The position numbers were made by a program, and so were the translations under genes. Below are positions 14,767 through 22,753 of a stretch of DNA of 31,503 bases, piece by piece. Source of the DNA: DATLXU01 sp035575515 (GTDB lineage: Bacteria; Acidobacteriota; Blastocatellia; UBA7656); contig DATLXU010000034.1 in NCBI GenBank assembly GCA_035575515.1, forward strand, positions 1 to 31,503, read 5' to 3'. Every line of letters starts with the position of its first letter. Position 1 is the stretch's first letter. The notes under the pieces are model-generated. The model saw only the letters and a program-made list of their open reading frames with translations, had not been told where the DNA came from and ran no database searches.

Positions 14767-17150
14767 TATTTCACATTGAACAACTGCACGTCTTCGAGCA
14801 GCCAGCCCGTGCCTGCGCGGTGCAGGATGAATACGGCTGTGCCCATCTGGTCGCGCCCTTCGGCTGTCACCTTCAACGCAACGTCGAGCGCAACGCGGTT
14901 GGCGTCAATCGGCTGCGCGCGGAGTATCTCCGTCGTCCATGCGCTGGGCCTCGAAACGGTTATGCCCTGAACGAATCTCTTGAGGTTGTTTCTTATCACG
15001 AGCGTGAACAGCTTGTCCGAAGTCGGCTGCCTGATCGCTGCGTCAAGTTGCGATATGTACGCGCGAACCGATTCGTCAATTGCAGGAGATTGACCTGCCG
15101 CGCGCTCTGCTTGGATCAATGCTTCGCGCGACGCGAACTGCGCGGGCGCGTCATCGGCGACGAGCACAGCGCGGCGAAGATGCTCTACGGCTTCTGCGGC
15201 CTGATTGCGCGATAATGCGGCTTGCCCCAAAGCTATGTGCGCCCACGCGAGCGCGCTCGCCACGGGCGGCTCAATCTTTATCGCGGTGTTTGCTTCTTTG
15301 ACCGCTTCATCAAATTTCTTTTGCGTGGCCAGCACTCGCGCGAGCCACGAGTGCAGCAGCGCATTCGTCGGGTCGTACCGCACAGCTTCGCGCAGCTTCG
15401 CTTCGGCTTCCGCGTAAGATTGTTTGTTGAATGCTGCGATTGACTGTTCGAGAAGGGTCTGCGCCGACGTGCGCGTCGTCTTCATATCGCCTTCGCGCAG
15501 GTCATTGTCGTAGTTGGTTTGGATGATGAGCTTATCGGGATCAACTTCGATTGATGTTATCTTTTCAGCCGTTGGTAGCTCAACCGTGGTCAGGTTTTCA
15601 GATGGAACCGTTGCCGTTGCCGTCACTCGCTTGCCCGATGCAGTAGTCGCAACGACTGGAACCGTAACATCGCCCGTGCCGAGGTTGCGCAGGTTCACCC
15701 GTTGCGAGTTTGGCTTGTCCGAAGGCAATGGCGCGCCGACGATTATGTCAGGCTCGATGATTGAATCAACCCACTGCTGGAATAATTTTTCAACATCAGG
15801 CCCGGCTGCTTTTACTAACGCCGAGCGCAGGTCATCAGTCGTGACGTTTTTGGTCTGTCCTCCGGCAAGCATCTGTTTAACGATGCCGATGAATTTATCG
15901 CGGCCCGCAGTTTCGGCTATCAGGCGAAGCACGAGCGGGCCTTTGCCGAAGACGGCTGCGTTGTAATTCGGAAGCAGGATGGTTTGAATGCCAAGCTCTG
16001 CGTCGCGCCCTGATTTTGCGACCGGTGTGTAGCTCCAACGGATTCGCGTCCATATGTCGTTCGCGCCCGCCTTGCCGAATCTGTCTTCGAAGTAGAGCGC
16101 GGCGAAATATCGCGGGAGCGAGTCGCGCAGCAGAGCCGTGCTGCGGGCCTTCTGCGCCGCGCCGCCTTCCTGCGCCGATCTCGCCTCCTGCCCCCTGATG
16201 CGCACGCGGCCATCAATCCATATTCGCGCGAGCGCATCGGCCAGCAACTCAATCGTGTTTGCGTCGAGCGCGTCCTGTCGAAAGACTCTGTCGCTTAAGA
16301 CGAGCGCGCCCGGCACTGTGAGATTTCCCACACGCGCTGAAGATATTATCCTGAAGGTCGCGCCCGCAGACGGCGGGCCAAGCGTTCGCGTGAGAAAATC
16401 AATGATGCGCCCCGCCTCTGCCATCAATAAAGCGCGAATGTTTTCGCGCGCAGTCGCGTCCGCGCGCGTGCCTTCGAGATCGCTGATAAAGACTTGAATG
16501 CCGCCCTGAGTTGAACTTGTTGGCTGGCGAAATGCGCCCGCGAGGATGAACGGCAGCGAGTTAAGCGGCTGCTCGAATGCGGCAGTGTCACCCGATGATT
16601 CCGATTTGAGCGCGCCCGTAGACATCGCGCGAAGCTGGCTCCCCGACGGAACAGTAACCGTTAAAGTGAATGGCGCGGTCGTCGGCCCGTACATTGTGAA
16701 GATGGTCGTGGGCATCGGAAACCAGACCGATTCCGACGCGAGCAGAACTTCGCCGGGATAGATGTGGACGAGCGGCGAGGATTCGGGCGCTTCAATGCGA
16801 TAACTGATTTCAACTGTGGCCTTGCCGCCGCCCGCGACCGGCGTTTGCGGCGTGATGATAATTTGATTGAGCGTAGTTACGCGGCGGTCATCACTGGTTT
16901 CAACCTGAGCCGTTGCGCCGTTGACCGTTGCGCTCGCAACTTTCGCAAGTTTCGTCAAACGAAAATAGAGCCGCGATTTTGAGGACTGGCTCAGATTGGA
17001 TATTGCGAGTGACGCGCGAGCATCAACTGCGCTTGCCGCAGGGTCAATGCGCGCGGTGATCTGGTAGCGATCAACTTCTGTCTCCTGCGCCGCCGCGCTG
17101 ATTGTGAAAACGAGAGCAATGAAAAGAGCAAGCGAAAACTTCTTGAGCAT
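14766..17150 (-). CDS. M1-peptidase-like protein without zinc site, with TPR tail
   Basis: The 794-residue product starts with a signal peptide (about 1-21). Residues about 25-210 look like the N-terminal beta domain of M1 aminopeptidases (DRYQITARIDP, FWFPMP-like and PFILAGAF blocks). Where M1 enzymes carry HExxH, this protein reads IELLADALARIW (300-311), and where the third zinc ligand would be it reads LRDSLPRYFAALY (341-353), so none of the three ligands is kept. A low-complexity stretch (about 322-337) separates these. A beta segment (about 465-550) is followed by TPR-like helices (about 560-690) and a C-terminal domain. The fold call is inference from patterns. The likely role is binding or scaffolding in the periplasm rather than peptidolysis. 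Only a weak ribosome-binding site is seen. Confidence 0.75.
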   Translation of the reverse strand: MLKKFSLALFIALVFTISAAAQETEVDRYQITARIDPAASAVDARASLAISNLSQSSKSRLYFRLTKLAKVASATVNGATAQVETSDDRRVTTLNQIIITPQTPVAGGGKATVEISYRIEAPESSPLVHIYPGEVLLASESVWFPMPTTIFTMYGPTTAPFTLTVTVPSGSQLRAMSTGALKSESSGDTAAFEQPLNSLPFILAGAFRQPTSSTQGGIQVFISDLEGTRADATARENIRALLMAEAGRIIDFLTRTLGPPSAGATFRIISSARVGNLTVPGALVLSDRVFRQDALDANTIELLADALARIWIDGRVRIRGQEARSAQEGGAAQKARSTALLRDSLPRYFAALYFEDRFGKAGANDIWTRIRWSYTPVAKSGRDAELGIQTILLPNYNAAVFGKGPLVLRLIAETAGRDKFIGIVKQMLAGGQTKNVTTDDLRSALVKAAGPDVEKLFQQWVDSIIEPDIIVGAPLPSDKPNSQRVNLRNLGTGDVTVPVVATTASGKRVTATATVPSENLTTVELPTAEKITSIEVDPDKLIIQTNYDNDLREGDMKTTRTSAQTLLEQSIAAFNKQSYAEAEAKLREAVRYDPTNALLHSWLARVLATQKKFDEAVKEANTAIKIEPPVASALAWAHIALGQAALSRNQAAEAVEHLRRAVLVADDAPAQFASREALIQAERAAGQSPAIDESVRAYISQLDAAIRQPTSDKLFTLVIRNNLKRFVQGITVSRPSAWTTEILRAQPIDANRVALDVALKVTAEGRDQMGTAVFILHRAGTGWLLEDVQLFNVK

Positions 17151-17218
17151 TATTACCAGGACCTTCTAGTGAAATTTTTGTAAAGGGCTTTGTATTGAAG
17201 CACGGGCAATACCGATCT

Positions 17219-17291
17219 CCCGCAAAGATGCAGAGATTCACAGAGAGAAACTCTGTCAATGGTTCTGTGAACCACTGCGGCTCTGCGCGAG
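17219..17291. repeat. Palindromic intergenic repeat (CGCAAAGATGCAGAG type)
   Basis: TTCACAGA (17237-17244) pairs with TCTGTGAA (17264-17271), and CAGAG/CTCTG pairs occur inside and outside it. The text resembles a widespread class of bacterial intergenic repeats built from cgcagag and ttcacagag words. It occupies the gap upstream of the M1-like gene and downstream of kdsA, both leftward. Confidence 0.5.
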
Positions 17292-17340
17292 GCTGAGAAT
17301 CACAAACAAAACATCAGGAATCGAAAACCGATTCTTCGAA

Positions 17341-18174
17341 TCACAACTGGTCACGCACAAGTTCATGAATAGCCTTGAGCTTTTCCAGCAGCGGCGCGAG
17401 CCTTGCGAGCGGCAAGCTGTTCGGCCCATCCGACAACGCAGCCGCAGGGTTGTCGTGCACTTCCATAAAAACCCCGTCCACGCCGCACGCCACGCCCGCG
17501 CGAGCCATGTATTCGATGAACTCAGAGTCGCCGCCCGATGCCGTGCCCAATCCGCCGGGACGTTGAAGGCTGTGCGTCACGTCATAAACAACCGGATAGC
17601 CGAATGAGCGCATAATGGGCAGCCCGCGAAAATCAACAACGAGATTGTTGTAGCCGAAGCTCGTGCCGCGCTCGGTTATCATCACGCGGTCGTTGCCTTG
17701 TGAAGTGGCTTTCTCAATCGCGTTTCGCATATCGTGCGGAGCGAGGAACTGGCCCTTCTTTATATTAACGGCGCGCCCTGAGCGCGCAACCTCTACTATC
17801 AAATCTGTCTGCCGCGACAGGAATGCCGGTATCTGCAAAATGTCTGCGACTTCGGCTGCGGCGCGCACCTGCGAGACTTCGTGAACATCAGTCAGCACGG
17901 CAACGCCAACATCGCTGCGGACGCGGCCAAGTATGCGCAGGGCTTCTTCGATGCCAAGCCCGCGATATGAGTTGATCGAAGTGCGATTCGCTTTGTCATA
18001 AGACGATTTGAATATGTAGCCGATACCGACGCGCGCGGCGATTGCGCTGATGGCTTCGGCCATCTTGAGCGCGTGCGATTCGCTTTCGACAAGACATGGA
18101 CCGGCAATTAAAAACAATTCACCGTTGCCAGCGACGATATTTCCAATCTTAAAAGGCTTCACTGAGGCAGACAT
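17341..18174 (-). CDS. kdsA: 3-deoxy-8-phosphooctulonate synthase (Kdo8P synthase)
   Basis: KdsA condenses phosphoenolpyruvate with arabinose 5-phosphate to Kdo 8-phosphate in the cytosol, the committed step to the Kdo of lipid A cores. The 277-residue length is standard. Motifs include LIAGPCLVESE, FKSSYDKANRTS, GLGIEEALRIL, DVTHSLQRPGG and FMEVHDNP. Cys27 in AGPC, with H201, E238 and D249, matches the metal ligands of the metal-dependent class (as in Aquifex) rather than the metal-free class, which has Asn at that position. No strong ribosome-binding site is seen before ATG 18174. kdsB lies 3.8 kb away on the other strand. The broken radical-SAM gene is upstream on the same strand. Confidence 0.95.
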   Translation of the reverse strand: MSASVKPFKIGNIVAGNGELFLIAGPCLVESESHALKMAEAISAIAARVGIGYIFKSSYDKANRTSINSYRGLGIEEALRILGRVRSDVGVAVLTDVHEVSQVRAAAEVADILQIPAFLSRQTDLIVEVARSGRAVNIKKGQFLAPHDMRNAIEKATSQGNDRVMITERGTSFGYNNLVVDFRGLPIMRSFGYPVVYDVTHSLQRPGGLGTASGGDSEFIEYMARAGVACGVDGVFMEVHDNPAAALSDGPNSLPLARLAPLLEKLKAIHELVRDQL

Positions 18175-18274
18175 AATGAATGGATATTCTACACGGCGGC
18201 GACGCGAATTTGAAAGTGAGAAGAGCCGTTTGCAAAGCGAGCCAAAATGATCGCGCAGTAATTAGACCGCCTGC

Positions 18275-19124
18275 TCAAAATGGCAGCAGCGGCTCTATTT
18301 CTTCAACCTGCGCAGGCTCAATCAGGTCAATGCGATGGCCAAGCCCGCGAAGGGCAGCCCCACTGCGTATGAGCTTAACCTGCGCTTCGGTTGCTGGCGC
18401 GTGGTGCTCGCGCGCGAGCCTTCGGAACAATCCCGCTGACTGGCTTGAGCGATAATTCAAAGTGTCGAGCGAAAGCGCCCGCGCGCCGGATTGAGCTATT
18501 CTTTCAACCGAACGGCGAATGAACTCAGTTGTCAAAGGCGCGGGCACAATTGCGGGCGCCCACAGGATATAAGTCGCGATGCCGCGCTCGGATAATTTTT
18601 TTATGACAGCGAGCCGTTCGCTTGTCACCGGCGCCCAGGGTTCAATAACTGAGGCAAGTCGGTCATCCATAACCGATAGGCTCATGCCTACGCCGACGCG
18701 CGGCAGGCGTGAGAGAATATCTGCGTCGCGCTCGACAAGCGATTGCTTCGTCAGCACAAATAAGCTGTGCTGCGGGTAGCGCTCGAATACTTCGAGCATG
18801 CGGCGCGTTATCTGGTAACGCTCTTCGACCGGCTGATAAGGATCGGTCGGCCGTTGACATGAAAACTGTCGTAGGCTTGCGAAGCCGTCGAAGCTGGCGA
18901 TCAAGAAGCTCCGGCGCGCCTTCTTTCACATCAACATAAGCTCCCCACTTGCGCTCTTCCATCTGTTTGTGTCGCATGTGCGGCACATAGCAGTAGCCAC
19001 AGCCTACAGTGCATCCCACGTAAGGATTGAGCGTGAAGCCGCCCAAGCCCGAGCGATTAAGCACCGATTTCGGCTGAATTACGTTGAGCTGAATTAAATG
19101 TTCTGGCTTGCGCGGGTGACTCAC
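18275..19124 (-). pseudogene. Radical SAM protein (SplB-like/Rv2578c-like) split by frameshift
   Basis: Two overlapping leftward frames together make one radical-SAM protein. The upstream part has NPYVGCTVGCGYCYVPHM, with CxxxCxxC cysteines for the 4Fe-4S cluster, followed by RKWGAYVDVKEGAPELL and TVFMSTA. The downstream part resumes at TDPYQPVEERYQITRRML and continues through LFVLTKQSLVERDADIL to the C terminus at 18275. In intact relatives these read through as MSTATDPYQP; here one extra base at about 18846-18853 shifts the frame. I set the start at GTG 19124, just before the conserved SHPRKPEHL; a TTG at 19226 is also in frame and neither has a good ribosome-binding site. The rest of the sequence is well conserved, so the lesion is recent or a sequencing error. 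Relatives are often called DNA-repair photolyase-like, but their reaction is generally unproven. Confidence 0.8.
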
Positions 19125-19295
19125 CTGAAAATTATAGAGGCGCGGTCGCTGACTATCAACGAAGCGGTGAGGTGAAACGTGAAGTGTCGAAGCGACGACA
19201 TATAAAGTTCCATGTAAAGAAATCAAAGAGCAAAAGAAGCAAACGGCTCATAATGGTTGGGTCTGGACAACTGACATTAAGAACGGCTTGAGCTT

Positions 19296-19505
19296 TTACG
19301 CTTCGGCATCAGCCGTCGCGGGCCTGAGCGCAAAGACATGGCTCAAGCGGTCGCGGTTTTCTATGACCATTCGAAGATTATTGCGGGCCGCCTCGACCAG
19401 TTCTTCGCGGCCTGATTCAACGGCTTTGTCGAGCAGCGCCTGTGCGTCACAGACTATGCGGTCGGCTTCCGAGAGGATGAGGCTAAGGGCTTCGTCTGAG
19501 AACAT
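19296..19505 (-). CDS. Small helical hypothetical protein (69 aa)
   Basis: The product is acidic and almost entirely helix-forming, with heptad-like hydrophobic spacing (ALSLILSEADRIV, LVEAARNNLRMVI). It has no signal peptide, cysteine pair or catalytic motif. AGGAAGGA lies 6 bases before ATG 19505, which supports a real gene. It is unrecognised. It lies upstream of the broken radical-SAM gene on the same strand and is divergent from another small coiled-coil gene across a highly structured spacer. It could be a small regulator or chaperone-like protein; nothing in the sequence decides. Confidence 0.6.
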   Translation of the reverse strand: MFSDEALSLILSEADRIVCDAQALLDKAVESGREELVEAARNNLRMVIENRDRLSHVFALRPATADAEA

Positions 19506-19590
19506 AGTGGGTCCTTCCTGCCTTAATCTTTCCCACAGTGCACACTTACATAACTAGGTTATTGACACTGAGGGGCGTTGAGAGTATAAA

Positions 19591-19705
19591 GGTGGTGCGC
19601 TATACCGATCGGTTCAGGAATATCATAGCCCCCACAGCACAGATATTCCTTCGTATGCGCACCACCCGTAGACTCCCGCGCCGTGGCTCCACCCACGGCG
19701 CGGAG
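19591..19705. other. Two strong adjacent stem-loops in a divergent spacer (possible ncRNA)
   Basis: The first structure pairs GGTGGTGCGC (19591-19600) with GCGCACCACC (19657-19666), continues with ATAC/GTAT, and then AGGAATATC (19616-19624) with GATATTCCT (19642-19650) around a 17-base loop. The second, starting 6 bases later, pairs CTCCCGCGCCGTGG (19673-19686) with CCACGGCGCGGAG (19693-19705), 13 bp with one bulge and a 6-base loop. The spacer (19506-19854) has no other gene. It does not match tRNA, tmRNA, SRP RNA, 6S or RNase P by eye. A third small hairpin, CCGGG/CCCGG, is at 19801-19816. Confidence 0.5.
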
Positions 19706-19854
19706 ATTAATACCCCACGCGCCGGACAATACCATAATAATCAGTTGGTTGCAATAGGAAAGTTAAGGTAAATCTTTAGCTGGCTGATGTGATCATATAG
19801 CCGGGCGCCTCCCCGGTTGAGTTGGGTCAGGCCCTCAAGGAGAGGTCAGAAGCG

Positions 19855-20115
19855 GTGCCACAGAGTCTGAAAAAGCGCGCGGCGGAGCTTGAGCACTTGG
19901 TCCGCGAGCGCGCCGAGATAGTCAAGCGGGTGCTGAAGGAATATCGCGAAACGGAGCGCGCCAGCGCGTCCAAAGCAAAAGGCACACTGCACACGCGCGA
20001 CCGTGAACGGTTGAACCGCAAGCGGCTCGACGTCGAGCGTGCCAACGCCGAGTACATGCAGCTACAGAAGGAACTCGACAGGGTCCGCCACCGGCTGCAA
20101 GCGGGGAAAAGCTGA
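19855..20115 (+). CDS. Small coiled-coil hypothetical protein (86 aa)
   Basis: The product is highly charged (many Arg, Lys, Glu) and predicted to be nearly all helix with coiled-coil spacing (KKRAAELEHLVRERAEIV, MQLQKELDRVRHRL). It has no signal peptide. I chose GTG 19855 because AGAGG (19841-19845) lies 9 bases upstream; a TTG at 19822 would add 11 residues. It is unrecognised. Its 3' end faces the dipeptidyl-peptidase-like gene, with a hairpin between them. The structured spacer at 19591-19705 is in its upstream region and could form part of its leader. Confidence 0.5.
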   Translation: MPQSLKKRAAELEHLVRERAEIVKRVLKEYRETERASASKAKGTLHTRDRERLNRKRLDVERANAEYMQLQKELDRVRHRLQAGKS

Positions 20116-20125
20116 AGGGGAGACG

Positions 20126-20183
20126 CGGTGACGCTGGGACAAAGCGATTAATTCGTTCCAGCCCCGCTATCGCCGCGTCACCG
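20126..20183. terminator. Hairpin between convergent genes, overlapping a stop codon
   Basis: CGGTGACGC (20126-20134) pairs with GCGTCACCG (20175-20183). GGGAC and GTCCC words flank the stem. The right arm encodes the last residues (TVTRR) of the leftward gene ending at 20167. The GACGCGGTGACGC wording suggests a repetitive palindrome that now supplies the end of the coding region. Confidence 0.45.
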
Positions 20184-21879
20184 TGTCCCGCGTCGCGGCA
20201 GCGGCCAGCGGAAAGCGCGGCTCGATGTCAACGGGCACGCTCGTTAAGCGATCAAGAGCTTTCTGCATGACAGGCCGTATCACGGCGTATTTGTCGAGCA
20301 GAGCTTTTGCCTTATCGTAAGAGCCTTCGGCTTCAAGCGTAAGTATCTCATGGGTCAGCTTTCGCACAGCTTCTTTGATGCGAGATGAATCAACGCTGAA
20401 AGTTCCCGCCGCCTCGTTCACTTTGAACGCGCCTTCGTCGAGCAGGTAGTTGAACTGCAAAGCCTGCCCTTTGCCGTGCGCTTCGGTTATGCCGAACCGA
20501 ACGGAGCGGAACGAGCTTGCCAGATAAGTCGTGTACATATCGCGCTCCATCTTGCGATCAAGCACGCCCTTGTCAACCAGATACTGCAACGCCCACAAGC
20601 CCGTTATGTCGGCCTTTGCTTCTTCAATCGCGGAGTAGAGTTCCTTGAGTTGTTGGCGCACCGTTGTCTGTTTTCCATCAACCGTGATGTTGTGCGGGCC
20701 GATCCCGTGCATAAGCTCGTGCGCGAGGATGTGCGTGAAGAATGCGTCGAAGGAAATCTGTGATTGCTGCGCCGGGTCAATCGCGACTTTCGAGATTGGA
20801 ATCAGAGTCTTATTGAACTTCGCCTCCTGAACGTTCTTGAGCATCACGCGCTTCGACCCTTTTTCTTTGACGACCTGCTCGTCATTGGGCAAATTAAAAG
20901 CTGCCGTCTGCACGCCATGATTCCCATCCGCAGAAGCGAAGACTTCATCCACGACGCGGATGGGCGACGAAGCGCCGAGCTTCGGGTTGCGATAGCGCGA
21001 CTCTATCGGCAGGTTATCCTCAAGCTCTTGCAGGTAGCTGCTGAAGCGCACCAGCTTTGCCGTCTCCGCATCGTCGCGCAGTGTGATAAATGCTTCGAAC
21101 GCGGCCTTGTAGCCGAACAGTTCATCTTCGTAAGTCTCATACGGCCCGATGGTCACATCAATCGGCGCATCGAGATCCATCCATGCGACATCGCTAGTAT
21201 AATAGTTGTCAGACAAAAAAGCGTCGGCGCGCTTTGTCAAAAAATCTTTCAGCGTCGCGTTGGTCGTGAGGCTCGCCGCTTCGCGCAAAAGACGAGCAGC
21301 AGGCTCCAAGAATTCGCGGTACTCCTGACTATAAGGAACCGTCTTCAGCTTTCCGTCCGCGCCGCGACGGATGACCCAGAAGAAGCCTTCGGCCTTTTTG
21401 CGCTCGTCTTCCGAAAGAGTCTTCACCCAGCTTTCGAATTCTTCTTTCGTGATGTCGTCTGGATAGAAGCCTGCGTGCGCTGGTTTCTCTTCGGGCACGC
21501 CGGGAATGAATGGAGCGTTCTTGTCGAGCCGCGACCACGGGCCTTTGTTGATTATGAAGTAATGAAGCCGCGCGCGGCCAAGCGGCGTGCGGTCGGCTTC
21601 GAGCTTTTTCATCAGCGCGACGTTGCCGCTCCAAGCCTGACGATAAAAGATCGGGTCCAACAAGCGCGCTGCTTGGATGATTTTATCGAGCGCCTTGCGG
21701 TCGCCAGCCGACAGCTTCGACACATCGGCGGTGACTTCCGTTGGCGCGAATCGCGCAATCATACGATCAAGTTCAGCCTTCGTGGGCATCTTGTGCGCCT
21801 CCTTTTTCTGACGAGCGTAGCCTGCGAACGCAAGGTTGAAAACCAGCGCAAGCATCAAGAGTCTCCTGAGTAGTTTCAT
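20167..21879 (-). CDS. Dipeptidyl-peptidase III-like (M49) metallopeptidase, secreted
   Basis: The 570-residue product has a signal peptide (about 1-22). Zinc-site candidates are HELMH (H387, E388, H391) and a second helix reading SAIEEAKADITGLW (417-429), whose Glu420 and acidic partners match the EExxAD motif of dipeptidyl-peptidase III. Classical M49 enzymes have a six-residue HExxGH; the five-residue HExxH seen here is known from some bacterial DPP III enzymes (for example Caldithrix). GPYETYEDELFGYKA and LPNDE are also family-like. DPP III removes dipeptides from N termini of short peptides; an exported version would act on peptides in the periplasm or outside. It is divergent from kdsB (94-base spacer). 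Its last residues come from a palindromic repeat. Confidence 0.7.
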   Translation of the reverse strand: MKLLRRLLMLALVFNLAFAGYARQKKEAHKMPTKAELDRMIARFAPTEVTADVSKLSAGDRKALDKIIQAARLLDPIFYRQAWSGNVALMKKLEADRTPLGRARLHYFIINKGPWSRLDKNAPFIPGVPEEKPAHAGFYPDDITKEEFESWVKTLSEDERKKAEGFFWVIRRGADGKLKTVPYSQEYREFLEPAARLLREAASLTTNATLKDFLTKRADAFLSDNYYTSDVAWMDLDAPIDVTIGPYETYEDELFGYKAAFEAFITLRDDAETAKLVRFSSYLQELEDNLPIESRYRNPKLGASSPIRVVDEVFASADGNHGVQTAAFNLPNDEQVVKEKGSKRVMLKNVQEAKFNKTLIPISKVAIDPAQQSQISFDAFFTHILAHELMHGIGPHNITVDGKQTTVRQQLKELYSAIEEAKADITGLWALQYLVDKGVLDRKMERDMYTTYLASSFRSVRFGITEAHGKGQALQFNYLLDEGAFKVNEAAGTFSVDSSRIKEAVRKLTHEILTLEAEGSYDKAKALLDKYAVIRPVMQKALDRLTSVPVDIEPRFPLAAAATRDTVTRR

Positions 21880-21973
21880 TGCTCACCATCCTCGAAAGAT
21901 TTTCTGATATGGCATGATTCTTCAACGCCGCCCGATTTGACAAGCCGCCAGCTTTCGGATACTCTGAAAGCCC

Positions 21974-22753
21974 GTGAAGGGAACGGCGGTCGCTATAATC
22001 CCTGCGCGGTTCGCCTCGACAAGATTGCCGGGCAAGCCGCTCCTCCCTCTCAAAAAAATCCCGATGATAATGCATGTGGTCGAGCGAGCGCAGCGCGCAG
22101 AATTTATCTCGCGCGTCATCGTCGCAACCGATGATGAAAGAATTGTCAAAGCCGTTCGCGCGCACGGCGGCGAAGCGTGGATGACTTCCGTTTCTGCTCA
22201 ATCCGGCACAGACCGCATCGCAGAAGTCGCAGCCAAGCTCGATTACGATATCGTTGTCAACGTGCAGGGAGACGAGCCGCTGATTGAGCCTGCGACGATT
22301 GATGCGGCGATTGCGCCTTTGATTGAAGACTCGCAGATTCAAATCAGCACGACGAGCGAACCGATAACTGAAACCGCCGACGTCTTCAATCCGAGCGTCG
22401 TCAAAGTGGTTACGGACGCGCGCGGCGATGCGCTCTATTTTTCGCGCTCGCCGATTCCTTATGTGAGGCCCGCTCCAGGTCTTTCGCTTGAGGAATCGTT
22501 GCGCCGCGACCCGCAGCTATTGTCTAATTATCGTAAGCATTCGGGGCTTTATGTCTACCGCAGCGACTTTCTCCAACTGTTTGCCCGGATGCCGCAGTCG
22601 CCAATGGAACGCCTCGAAGCCCTCGAACAGCTTCGCGCAATTGAAAACGGATTCAGGATTCGCGTCGTAAGGGTCGAGCACCGATGCCCGGGTGTGGACA
22701 CCATGCAGGATTACGAACGAGTAAAAAGGTTGATTGAGGAGAACCCATCATGA
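21974..22753 (+). CDS. kdsB: CMP-Kdo synthetase (3-deoxy-manno-octulosonate cytidylyltransferase)
   Basis: KdsB activates Kdo with CTP to CMP-Kdo, the donor for lipid A core assembly in the cytosol. The 259-residue product shows the nucleotide-binding start IIPARFASTRLPGKPL, the block VATDDERI, NVQGDEPLI (catalytic Asp and metal site), YFSRSPIPY and SGLYVYRSDFL, with QSPMERLEALEQLR near the end. The start is GTG 21974, the first sensible start before the conserved core. Its stop overlaps the pyrG start by 4 bases (ATGA), so the two are translationally coupled. This is meaningful because PyrG makes its CTP substrate. kdsA lies 3.8 kb to the left on the opposite strand. Confidence 0.95.
   Translation: MKGTAVAIIPARFASTRLPGKPLLPLKKIPMIMHVVERAQRAEFISRVIVATDDERIVKAVRAHGGEAWMTSVSAQSGTDRIAEVAAKLDYDIVVNVQGDEPLIEPATIDAAIAPLIEDSQIQISTTSEPITETADVFNPSVVKVVTDARGDALYFSRSPIPYVRPAPGLSLEESLRRDPQLLSNYRKHSGLYVYRSDFLQLFARMPQSPMERLEALEQLRAIENGFRIRVVRVEHRCPGVDTMQDYERVKRLIEENPS

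Noticed and set aside
19591..19705. Known structured RNA (tmRNA, SRP, 6S, RNase P)
   Set aside because: None of their conserved sequence blocks could be found by eye.
20764..21873. 369-codon open frame antisense to the DPP III-like gene
   Set aside because: It is Arg/Leu-rich, has no recognisable domain, and lies opposite a clear signal-peptide and HExxH protein; typical of high-GC antisense frames.
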